From Mesostigma viride (taxonomy: Eukaryota; Streptophyta; Mesostigmatophyceae; Mesostigmatales; Mesostigmataceae): 64,000 nucleotides of DNA. The notes beneath the pieces are model-generated. The model saw only the letters and a list, made by a program, of their open reading frames with translations. It did not search any database and had not been told where the DNA came from. How positions within the stretch are numbered: position 1 is the first letter of the stretch; the number at the start of each line of letters is the position of its first letter. Both the position numbers and the translations under genes were made by a program. Positions 41,501 through 49,265 of the stretch are shown here, in pieces. The stretch lies in the NCBI GenBank assembly GCA_009746045.1, contig RPFO01000165.1:2147521-2211520 (forward strand), given 5' to 3'.

Positions 41501-42891
41501 TGTGTTCGCCCGTGCGGCTCCGTGTACCGGAAGCCATCGGGATTTTTATGAATACAAGTTAAAGCCCGACCGGCTCAGCTATGGCGGTCGGTCACGTTGA
41601 GCTTGGGATAAGGTGAACACAGAGAACTGCTGTCGGAGCTGGCCCACCACTGGTTTATGTCTTAGCCAGCAAACCCTATCCGGTTAGCCGTAACCGTGGG
41701 ACAAGCTAGCCGTCCGTACTGACCCGGATAAGGCCCCGGACTGGGGCCTAGGTGGCGCCGGCCCTAGGCGCCGCCCTTAGACCGGTCGCCCGCATCGGAC
41801 CGCCGGATTATAGCCGGCGGCTGAGCGGACGCTAGCGGAAGGCGTGCGGACGGACATCGGGAACTCAGAGCCAGATCCTAGGGCTCTAGAGTTACTCAAC
41901 TTGGGTGGCGGTGAGTGGGGGAGGCAACAGGCCAGCGGCGGCGGACCCGATTATACAGCGGGCTCGTGTCGTGATTTCTCCGGGTGAGACAGGGCGAGTG
42001 GCGGTGGAGGAGTTGGTGCGCATTCGTGACGCGCTAGCTGAAACTGCTAATCGTGTGGAGGTCGCCTACCAGGGCGCCCATATCACGCTAGCCGGTCTCG
42101 ACCTAGCCAGGGAGGCGCTTAGCCAGGTCGTGGCGACAGCGCTCGGCAGCACCAGACTGTTCAACCACTGGGTGGCGACAGCAGTGCTAGGAGAGGGGGT
42201 ACCAGACGCCGACATCATCCGGAACGCCCGAGCTCGCGAGGCGGTGAATCCTTGGAGCACGGCGGAGGTATTTGCTCAGACCATTGAGAATCTTGTTGCT
42301 GTCCTTTTGCAAGAGTCGAGAGGGTACGCAGACAGGTTCTATATTACCACGCAGCCTTTCGGAGTGTACTCCAGGCTTGATACACCAAGGCCGGAAACCA
42401 CCACTGCGTGGGGTCCGGAGGTGGAGATTGTCACGGGTGTCGAGAAGACGCCTGAGGACGTCCATTTTGAGTGGACAGACAAGCCAGAGGGCTCCGTCAA
42501 GCGCTCAGCCCAGCAGATAAACGAGGGCGACGGCACTACAGAAACCTACGAGGAGAGGCAGAGGGCAGATCTGCACATCCCTCGTGAGGTGACTCACGAG
42601 TACGACCGTTACGGCCGAGGCGAGCAAAACGAGCTTGTCGGAGGCGGTAAGCGGTGGGTACGCGATCTTGCTTGGCATCGCAACCCAGGTGAGGAACAAC
42701 ACCCAGTCGAACGCAAGGCAGACGGGCGACCTGTGACCTGCGTGCTGGGAGAGTTTAACCCAGACCTCCAGATTGTCGCAGCGGCAGCAGCAGCCACATC
42801 GGTTGCTGAGGGTGTTGAGCAGCGTCCAGACCGTGAGGAGGGGCAGGCGAGTGCAAGCCAGGAGGCGGCCTCGTCTGGAGTAAGTGCGTGA
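35595..42891 (+). CDS. ORF0 of element D, split by element C
   Basis: The ATG at 35595 opens a frame that enters the left TGGGT duplication. It resumes without a shift at 41902, so removing element C and one TGGGT leaves an ORF of 378 codons ending at 42891. I do not recognise the product. It starts Ser-rich, then has helical segments (VEELVRIRDALAETANRVEV, LARLALSQVV-like, VFAQTIENLVAVLLQE) and a charged C-terminal half. It sits between the 5' LTR and gag, as ORF0 of element B does. That the frame is still open despite the age of the LTRs hints that the protein was kept under selection until insertion. Confidence 0.7.
35747..36091 (-). repeat. 3' LTR of element C
   Basis: The 345-bp repeat begins AGTTAAAGCCCGACC and ends GTTACTCAACT on the plus strand. 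It contains GGCGCCGGCCCTAGGCGCC, a GC-rich inverted repeat. Confidence 0.95.
36092..36469 (-). other. 3' non-coding region of element C
   Basis: It lies between the pol stop and the 3' LTR. An A-rich purine stretch (minus strand CAAAGAACAAAAGAG) lies next to the LTR and may be the polypurine tract. Nothing else is recognised. Confidence 0.4.
36470..38788 (-). CDS. Protease, RT and RNase H of element C
   Basis: The 772-residue frame starts with a Pro-rich linker. A retropepsin domain follows: VAVDTQASVSII with Asp about 104, then VLPVLGIDTPFHVV and ALLGEPF at 166-172. RT shows LRLKFVLTYK, YTPGLNHVSHRLLTVIYLG, CGDFQRAFLHSDAG with Asp 373, EGLQSSPIIF and HGDDFKLVAP at 468-477. RNase H shows IVTDANLETRT, AECRGIVSAI, VHTDSQSCLAF and LNPADALTKEA. 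The protease thus lies just before RT and after integrase. The frame joins the integrase frame across a run of eight C (coding strand, 38813-38820) if one C is added. There is no internal stop. Confidence 0.92.
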   Translation of the reverse strand: MDGWDEDGVGLTGPSARSDSPPVLATDNVGGPPSVASPEGQGPAHAPRPPRDLASTVTALWRAQALKAKAASGVAQVKTLSQGVRPVKSALFPTCRPWQLVAVDTQASVSIISRRAATLYPVLESPYKSVTDFAGTSAYQVTGMVVLPVLGIDTPFHVVDGYEDVALLGEPFVSYPGFSVSADLLSVAGVGSIPLREYHAPLGVVVGQPGVVRRLPMAAFSTPPLVQSIIQPQDWHPRSFGLHSHSLAADSPVTWEQLVLDCQDPLKFALWRDAFIRAKEQWREREVYRGLESVPAGATRLRLKFVLTYKPDETNSSVVFRVRPVVTETKGSSPLDAKDLYTPGLNHVSHRLLTVIYLGKRNAGKDYGMWCGDFQRAFLHSDAGVAQQTWQGTRYVVKVPVVWQDGTIGSEYIELLTGVEGLQSSPIIFRISAEEVLQSLGATYHRADPNFFVVPTGVPGEPALFVWHGDDFKLVAPRTFATQFLAAVAAKFPLGRAVDHEEGKPVVFCGVQSTLQRDSRSGEWVMHMQDSRNYVVDLLADLPSPLLATHGPSVKGKLGWLADTVAPDLAVLARLPDDVLEGLGSIHVRRQLAMTPGIVLRGLDCSQPVHLEIVTDANLETRTVSQVRARMGALFFISNEGQPGMLLDWYSRLHSRIATSPNTAECRGIVSAISHGMWLRYLLGWVFGSCGFTLHWTSTVHTDSQSCLAFLDNPYARSQDVDYLVLAEAASCVTRLQHIADELNPADALTKEAREAAPQYAVLRKRMTMQHP
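38813..39640 (-). CDS. Integrase core and C-terminal domain of element C
   Basis: After TYFIVKDRFSKATY the frame reads VVIVGREDHGNMGMIDRTVS, carrying the likely second Asp region and the region of the catalytic Glu. Here the expected Glu position reads MIDRTV, so the catalytic acid may be Asp or lie nearby. An SH3-like part follows: KESSPSGKRGTMQGPGAI to VYRVPWASVAGYK. The first Asp is in the preceding frame (VGDVMHME). The two frames join across a run of six G (39630-39635) if one G is added. Confidence 0.75.
39615..41537 (-). CDS. Gag and start of integrase of element C
   Basis: The 640-residue frame starts 20 nt after the 5' LTR. It has a helical capsid-like region, then two zinc knuckles, CERCFGRRHVRDDC and CRKCHDVLRGHSVEAC. 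A long Ser/Thr-rich spacer follows, then the HHCC finger of the integrase (MHRAYGHEA...CPACIK) and the first catalytic Asp in GDVMHME. No full protease lies between the knuckles and the integrase finger. A lone LDTGAVG there is followed by too short a stretch to be a retropepsin. Confidence 0.87.
   Translation of the reverse strand: MASGTRSRTGEHTDTPSGEAAGTVLPRFSADEATRLMQTLVAQPELAKQFKHLMLAADDALNRGPLKQTEVPADLPADYTADDAADFLAALKRLRDGRADKDSELIGKFRAVFCSTTKHPNIANLVRIADDNKQTWEVFYNGLDAHLSRSKEEADEQAFNDFEGYAVNKANLPGAARDFQVFVHKHKLLDTLKPIFLCNRFLKKCDLSSDVHLTIATELKKKSAVSFDEGMLYLISCFKSAQSKPAASAALPSLRKVDAGASSSSGAEAPITRSELTAILKKVVGHGNNGGQRGRKRGHGGDAKQGDHPPAKRQQGASTDRKQRCERCFGRRHVRDDCRVRPDLELEDNLCRKCHDVLRGHSVEACKAKRIVVHGTREEWAERRAARKSGESTLDTPSFAQCVTLNRAVVEPDVVPKSNVTASSVSFRDVLTQSVDAALALSRQDHVLPEHGSTMRDLSNVVSSRSGVYNAERPSTTAAPQLDTGAVGPMRNVVTVQENAGRADVLGTHHPSVDLHIGKVLTRAAFRAASEAAQLANVTTPVVTPPVENPDNATAPQAVTLKLLAYQMHRAYGHEAQAEVEGAHMLGAPLYNELKNVRAQCPACIKIRKKSRRRHAKTPPLERGYLVGDVMHMEGGTPIS
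41557..41901 (-). repeat. 5' LTR of element C
   Basis: The 345-bp partner of 35747-36091 differs by GATAAGG for GATGAGG and CATCGGG for CATGGGG. Confidence 0.95.
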
Positions 42892-42945
42892 GCCTGAGAA
42901 GGTTCCAGCAGCCATATCTGCGTGTGTTGTCTGTAGTATTTTATA

Positions 42946-43853
42946 ATGCTTCGTAACACGCGTGGGAGCGGCAGCGGGAGCGGGGCGGGGGCGGGTGATG
43001 GCGGTGGTGAGGCAAGGGCGGATACGGGAGGCCCAGCCAGCGTCGTGCCAGAGGGACAGCCAATCCCAACGGCAGAGGGCGCCAATGGCAGGAGGGCATC
43101 CATCCGGAAGAGGAAGGAGGTGGCACAAGGGGAGGAGCGTGCGGGGTGGCCAACCGACGGCGTGATGCTGACGGGGGAGGGCCAGGAGGATGCTGAACGT
43201 CAAGGACCGGGTAAGAGACCATGTGTGCCTGATGCTAGTGTCACTCCACCTGCAGCTAGTGTTCCTGCGCCATGAGCACCAGTAGGAGCTGCTGTCATTG
43301 GCAGTGACCCTCGTGCTTTGCCTGGGACTAGACCTCACATGAGTGCTGTGGCTGTGATGAATGGCCAGAAGCCTCTCAAGCCTCCTGTGGGACAGGAAGA
43401 GCTGGACAAGTGGTTGGAGGATATGGAGCTAGTTTCTTGCTCTGTAGATCCCACTGTCAACCTTGTGCAGGTATTCCACACATCCACGACTAATAGAGAT
43501 TCCAGTGAGCGTGTGAGGGACAAGGCTAGGCAAGCTGTCAAGGACAAGCTGACTTGGTCTCAGTTCCTAGAGGGCCTATGTCAGGAGTTCTCTGATAAGG
43601 TACTCAACCTCACTAATCACTATAAGCTCAGCTATGATACCTTTGAGATCAAGGGCACGGTAGCTGAGGAGCTGCAGCGGCTCACACGCATCAGGGAGAA
43701 GGGGGCCAAGCATGGCTTCAATCTGACTGACAGAGCAGTGGCAGATTACTTCCTGGATCGCATGGGGCTGAGTGTGGATGGGAGAAATGCAGCTAGGATG
43801 TTTGCTGATCAGACAGATGGGACGTGGACAGCCTTACAAAGGGTTATTTTTAA
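42946..43853 (+). pseudogene. Gag of element D, N-terminal and capsid part
   Basis: The frame starts at 42946, 55 nt after ORF0. It has an in-frame TGA at 43273-43275, then continues through MNGQKPLKPPVGQEELDKW, FEIKGTVAEELQRL and KHGFNLTDRAVADYF until a TTAA element enters at 43854. The region from FEIKG aligns by eye with gag of element B. Confidence 0.8.
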
Positions 43854-46526
43854 GGGGAGGTGGCACCCCAAAACCCAAAAAAACTGACATATGCTAATAT
43901 CACTTGAAATTCATTTGCACAATGCTGAATTATGATTGGGGGCACTAAATAACATCTCTAGTGAGTTGTCCATGCACTTGTTGGGGGTACTACCCCCATA
44001 TATACTCTGATCAGCCATATATACTACCCCCATATATACGCCAATAACGCGCTATAAATAGCAAAAGACGCTAATTAGGGCTGAGTATGCCCCAGCCAAT
44101 GCACTTATTTGTTGGCTACCAAAAATCAAGGTCATATAGTTCCCTGAGTTTGTAGCTTGCTGAGCTATTTACATCATGGAAATGGCAAAACCTTGAACAG
44201 TTATTAATTTTCCCGCAAAACAGGTCATTTTTTACCGGACATTGGGAGTAAACCTATCATAAACACTTCCGATAAGGCCACAAAATCAACAAAAATTCCG
44301 GCTAACAGGGGGACAGCAGTGTTCCAAGTCCCAGGTCATTCCGACAAGTCTAGCTCAAGTTATTGCGTCAGACGTGTTTTCAAAAAAATGCCCGCTAAAA
44401 CAGAAAATGTCACTATATCAGCCCTTGTAAGCATCCTGCACAAGGCAGGCAGGGCAAAACCAATCCCCCTTGGGCTCCTTAGTCAACGGGGGGTCAGCGC
44501 AGCACCCATGCAGTCCTCCCTTGCACCCGAATGTGCTGCACAGCAGGAAAGGGACACCGTCAATTTCATCCGGGGAAGCACATGCAAGGCAAGGAATATT
44601 ATCAACATCATTCTCATCATCACTACTACCTTCCCCATCGTCCCCCTGCCCCTCCCTTTGCATCACGTCGTGGCAGCCACCCTTAACACAGGTCATTCCG
44701 ACAAGTCTTGCTCAAGTAATAAGGTTATGCGTGCTAAAACCTGAACATAAGCTTAAGGGGGGGTTCTTTGTATATGGCCACTTAGGCATGCTGTTTTCCA
44801 TCCAAAAAGCCAGACAGCATGCCCCACTCGATCACAAAACATAAGCAAACGGCTAGGCACCACATCTTCCCTCACCTGCCCTCGGCATGGCCAACCTTGC
44901 CAGTGCAAGCATAGCAACACGATCGCTAGGCATACATGCCAAGAGAGCATACACTATACTCTACCCAAGGTTACCTTGTAAACTTCATGCCAAGAACTCA
45001 GCAAATCTATGATCAAAAGCACATATAATTAACTCTAGCACACTGATGACGACACATGCTCAAGGTTGGGGGTCACTGTGGCACGCACTGATGGGTTTCC
45101 TAGACGACCACTCACTACCTGACAAGGCGCTAAGGACCACTCAGAAAGCAAGTAAACACAATCACACTTTACATGCCATCAACATGGATCAAATCCATGC
45201 TGAATATGATGTGAAGTACAAAGGGGTGGCCACGCACCTCATACTCCTTCACCGTCCCTCGAGCATGGCCAGACTTATAAGTACGTGAATAGCAATAATG
45301 ATTATGGCACTAACATGCATTACCAGCATTTTCTATGTTTCTCCCAGGTTAGATTGTAAGGGTTATGCCAACCAAGCTTACCAACACAGCAACAACTCCT
45401 TAACTGAACTACCCGACATGGGCAACAAACTGGAACTATGGAGGGCAAGGAACCAAGGAGATCATGGCATACAAAGCTTGTATGCAGTCAACCATGTCAA
45501 CCATGGTTGGCTCAGTAACATTGCTGTCTTGTCACATCATCATAACAAGGAAAGCTAAAATAAACCAATGATGGCAGCTATCTACATGCAGTCACACAAA
45601 TGCAATATCTCCAACATGATCGTCGATTTAAAAAATTCCTTCCCTGCACGATAAAATGCAAAGAAACCAGTGGCGGCCGTTCAGCTTCTGACCGCTGTGA
45701 TGCCGCTGCGAGGAAAGGGTGCGTCACTATCACACAACAAGAAGCGTCCATACGCACAACATCCTTGCCAGAACACGTGCTATGAAATCCCTTACGCCTT
45801 CCCTAGGATCTATCGGCTGAGACTGAAGCGGATTTGATCAAGACATCAACGAAAACAAGCTAAAGCTGACAGGTATTCGTCAACACGACAGCAAGCAACG
45901 GAGAGTTAACTGGCGGAAACTGACCAAAACGAACGCAAAAAACTTCGAACGATGAGCTCTTCGAAGAAAGAACTGATAGTAGATAACAGTCGCCACAAAT
46001 TTATACCTTGACCTCGTAGATCCCTCGCCCAGGCGCGCAACAACGGCCGTTCTTCCAAGGAAGGTTCCGACATGCACTGCGCAGGCCTGAAAAAATACTT
46101 ACCGAGAATGGCCGAAAATGTAGCAAAAAGCACCCGTTCGGTTTAGAACTCGATGCTACCGATATGAATGCATCCTTCACGGACAAGAAGACCCCCAAAA
46201 CTGAGAATTTACTGCCGCAATCACGAATTCTATTTTATTCCGCGCGACCAAAAAATGCAGATTACCCCCCATGCCGATGGCAGTAAAAGAAAGCAGCGAT
46301 ATTGTAAACCAGCCACTTGCCGCCACAAACCAACATTATTAAATCATCCTCTTCAACATCCAAGCATTTTTTTTGCATTTCTCTAGCCCTACATTGCTAG
46401 TTTCGCCTAAACGCAGTCGCCATGGCCACTTCCGCAAGTGGTGCGCGCACGGAGCACCCACTTTTCACGGTACGGCCGGTGCCGCGAATTTTTTCGCGCG
46501 GAAAATATTCGGCGCGCCACGTCCCC
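43854..46526. mobile_element. TTAA-flanked DNA element carrying a PHD-finger segment
   Basis: The 2673-bp element is flanked by TTAA at 43850-43853 and 46527-46530. Inverted ends read GGGGAGGTGGCACCCC and GGGGACGTGGCGCGCC. Removing it and one TTAA rejoins the gag frame of element D. TTAA duplication suggests piggyBac, but the ends differ from the CCCTT type seen elsewhere in this window. No transposase was found. Confidence 0.8.
44418..44696 (-). CDS. PHD zinc finger segment inside the TTAA element
   Basis: The minus-strand frame has the C4HC3 pattern of a PHD finger: CLAC, LLCSTFGC, GLHGCC and GDWFCPAC, with the usual spacings. PHD fingers bind histone H3 tails in chromatin proteins. There is an acidic stretch DDENDVD before it. 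It is bracketed by direct repeats of GGTCATTCCGACAAGTCT at 44334-44351 and 44691-44708. Its frame is open, but no other exons are recognised, so it is probably a captured piece of a host gene rather than a whole gene. Confidence 0.7.
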   Translation of the reverse strand: MTCVKGGCHDVMQREGQGDDGEGSSDDENDVDNIPCLACASPDEIDGVPFLLCSTFGCKGGLHGCCADPPLTKEPKGDWFCPACLVQDAYKG

Positions 46527-46705
46527 TTAACATCCGTCCATCTGACAATGCTGCTTGCAAGGCAGTCCAGGTGACTGGTGCCCCTTCAGCCTCCGCTCAT
46601 CAGGTCCATGGTGATGCCCCTGGGCAGGGTGCTCAGGTAGATCCCAAACCTAGTAGGCGTCAGAGGGCTAACAGGCGCAGGCAGAACTACGCCCAAGCAA
46701 GCTGA
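46527..46705 (+). pseudogene. Gag of element D, middle part
   Basis: The frame continues from 43853 across the excised TTAA element (ATTTTTAACATC). It runs in a Gln/Arg-rich stretch to a stop at the edge of the next insertion. Confidence 0.7.
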
Positions 46706-47224
46706 CCCCATAGGCTCCGCCTAATGCTAGCTTCCGCGGCGGTCTAGCGGGGCCCCAATAGCCCCGCCCGCCACCCGCCAACCGCCACCCCCCAGAAAAA
46801 ACACGCTTATAAGGGGAAAAAAACGATGGATTGACATCGCCTGCGGGCGGAGGGATCGCGTGGAGTGGCTACCCTTGACTGGGAAGATGACAGAAACGCG
46901 GACCCGAGGCTCGCAGCTGACGGGGCGGACAGGCGTGGAGTCGCTACCCTTGACTGGGAAGATGACAGAAACGCGGGTTCGAACCCCACCACCTTTTGTT
47001 TTTTTGTTTCTTTCCTCCCACCGAGTCTAAGGGCCCTTTTGCCCCCACGCCCCCCACGGCCCCCACGCCCCCCACGGCCCCCACGCCCCCCACGGCCCGC
47101 CCACGGCACCCACGCGGGCCGACAGAGGGCCGACAACACACGCGGCCCACGGGAGGGAATGGGGGCACACGCGCCCCGAGGGGGGAATGGGGTCACACGC
47201 GGGCCGAGGAGGGGAATGGGGTCA
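46703..47224. mobile_element. Possible small TIR element with tRNA-like repeats
   Basis: The segment separates two parts of the D gag. Its ends are TGACCCCAT and its reverse complement, with no clear target duplication. Inside, a segment of about 50 bp (GGCTACCCTTGACTGGGAAG is part of the first copy) occurs twice, at about 46865 and 46944. The second is followed by a B-box-like GGGTTCGAACCCC and a T-run. CCCCCACGGCCCCCACG tandem repeats lie at 47040-47110. Confidence 0.45.
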
Positions 47225-47538
47225 CCCTCGTGAAACGTAGAATGGTAACCAGGGTGGCAAGGGCCAGCAGCAGGGATCCAAAGGCAAGGGTCAGCAGCAG
47301 GCTGGAGGTCACCAGGGCGGTCAGCAGAATTAGGGTGGCCAAGGGCAAGGCAAGAGCCAGCTAGGGCCAGGGCACCCAGGCCAGTCAGAGCAGCCAGAAC
47401 CAGGGTGGCCTGAAGAAGGCTGCTGCTGGGAAGGATGACAAGTGCTTTGGATGTGGCAGGACGGGTCATTGGCGACGTGACTGCCCAGACCAGGCCAAGT
47501 CTGTTGGAGCAGGCTCTGGCCAGGTGGGTAAGCCATGA
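47225..47538 (+). pseudogene. Gag of element D, C-terminal part with zinc knuckle
   Basis: A Gln/Gly/Lys-rich stretch is followed by CFGCGRTGHWRRDC, a retroviral-type zinc knuckle, and ends at TGA 47536-47538. At least one frame irregularity occurs in the low-complexity part. Confidence 0.7.
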
Positions 47539-48250
47539 CTTGATGTGTTGTCCCCTGTAAATAGTCAATCACCCCTAGTGGGACGAACAGTTGTACATAT
47601 AGTAATGGGGGTGTCCCTCTTGTGCAGCAGCAAGGGGTTGGGAATGATGAGGTGCTTCCACTCAATGATTGCAATAACGCTGCTGCAGCAGTGGAATTCC
47701 CTGTGCCTGTGGCAGGTGCAGGGTCTCCAGTTGTTGGGGTTGACTCTGGGAGTCAAGCCGCCAGACTGGAAGGACCTGCAGCTTCTGTGGGAACCGGGGC
47801 TGGCTCTGGGAGCCGAGCTACCTTGGAGGAGGTCCCTGGAGCAAGAGAACAGCAGGTGGGTTGAGCTATCCCAAGCACACAGTCTTTGTCACGTTCCTCT
47901 CTGTGCAGCCAGGCTGACAGGGGTTGAGCTACAAGGGTTGGAAAATGCTGAGGCCCCAGGTGGGACTGAGGGTCAGGATGTGGAAGGAACCGTCATTACC
48001 AGGCAAGCGTGGCAAGTGGCAAGATGGGCAGGTAACCCATGTTGAAGAGGCTAACCATTCTTGTCTGGTGGCTTTGGAGAGTAATCCCAAGCACGTGTAC
48101 AGGCTATCCTGGGCTCACGTCAAGGAGAGGAGGCCAACTGCAATCTGGCCTGAAGACGGCCCTGATCCTCCCTTGGAGGGAGATGAGCAGGAAGAGAGCC
48201 AGGCAGTAGATGCTAACCCACCATGCTTGGATGATGGTCTGTCCTCCAGA
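47539..48250 (+). pseudogene. Integrase remnant of element D, catalytic core deleted
   Basis: Only the C-terminal SH3-like part is recognisable, WKEPSLPGKRGKWQDGQV to YRLSWAHVKER, matching elements B and C. The HHCC finger and catalytic core seen in B between gag and this part are absent. The copy could not integrate by itself. Confidence 0.75.
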
Positions 48251-49265
48251 TGGATGAGGGTGAGCAGGAGTCTGCTGAGACGTCTGTCACAAGGCCACAG
48301 GTGGCCAGGGCTGCACCACAGTCCAGGGGGCTGCTGATGGCGGACATCATTCGAGCTCTGCAGAACAGCAAGCGTGATCCCAAGGTATCTAAGCTCACGG
48401 GATGGGGGTCATGTGGGGCACCAGCACTAGAGGTGGATACCAACTCACAGGTGTCCATTCTAAGGGTAGAGGATGCTGCAGGCTTGCAGTGGTCATCCCC
48501 TAGCTGCCTAGCTGTGTCTGATTTCTCTGGGAATGTGTCCATGAAGATCTTGGGAGAAGTGAGTGTGCCTATCCTGGGGGTGCCCACCACGTTCAGTGTG
48601 GTTGAAGGGTATCAGGGGCCTGCCATTCTAGGTCAGAGCTTCTTGTGCTTGCCAGGGGTGAGGATATCCTCTGAGGAACTAGCATTAGAGGGGCAGGGCC
48701 GCCTTCCCTTGCAGAGATATCGCTACTCCCAGGGTCTTAGTGTGGCTGTAAGGGCTGTGAGGGGTCTAGAGGCAGAGGGTCCTGATACAAAGGAGCCCAT
48801 TGCTGGGTACCTGCTGATCCTCCCTACTACGTTTGACCCACGTGATCAGTTGGGTGTGCAGCGGTACCAGATCCCAGGAACGAGTCATGTACCTTGGCGC
48901 AAGCTAGTGGAGATGATGCAAAGCCCCAAGATGGCTAAGGCATGGACTCTTGGCTTTGTTGCTTCTGGGCATGAGTGGATAGTTGCCAACTGTGCAGAGC
49001 CTGTAGATGTCCTCCCTGAGGATCACCAGCTGCTCAGGTTGATGTTTGTCCTCAAGCTCAAGGAGGTGGATGGCGTGCAGGTGCCACATGTTAGACCAGT
49101 TGTGACTGAGTACCATGGCACTGGACAGTTAGCAGATGAGGAGCTTTACACACCAGGGATGCTGCATGATACATGGAGGATTTTGTTGTGCATTTACTTG
49201 TCTTTTCTGCAGAAGGGGATACCCTATAGCTCTGTGTTGGTAGATTTCAAGAGGGCTTTTCTTAA
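48250..49265 (+). CDS. Protease and first part of RT, element D
   Basis: The frame holds a whole retropepsin domain: ALEVDTNSQVSIL, VSDFSGNVSMKILGEVSVPI and PAILGQSFLCLPGV. RT then starts, with RLMFVLKLKEVDG, ELYTPGMLHDTWRIL and VLVDFKRAFL. It is cut inside the RAFL motif by a TTAA element. As in B and C, the protease directly precedes RT. Confidence 0.88.

Larger units (their letters stand above)
35747..41901 (-). mobile_element. LTR retrotransposon C (gag-IN-PR-RT-RH order), inserted in D
   Basis: The 6155-bp element has two 345-bp LTRs with two differences noticed. The TGGGT duplication lies at 35742-35746 and 41902-41906. LTR ends are AGTT...AACT. Gag, integrase, protease, RT and RNase H follow in that order on the minus strand. 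Only two one-base homopolymer contractions interrupt what would otherwise be one gag-pol ORF of about 1.7 thousand codons. It is the best-preserved member of this lineage here. Confidence 0.95.

Noticed and set aside
46930-46995. A functional tRNA gene
   Set aside because: Only the T-arm and T-run are tRNA-like; I could not form an acceptor stem or anticodon arm.
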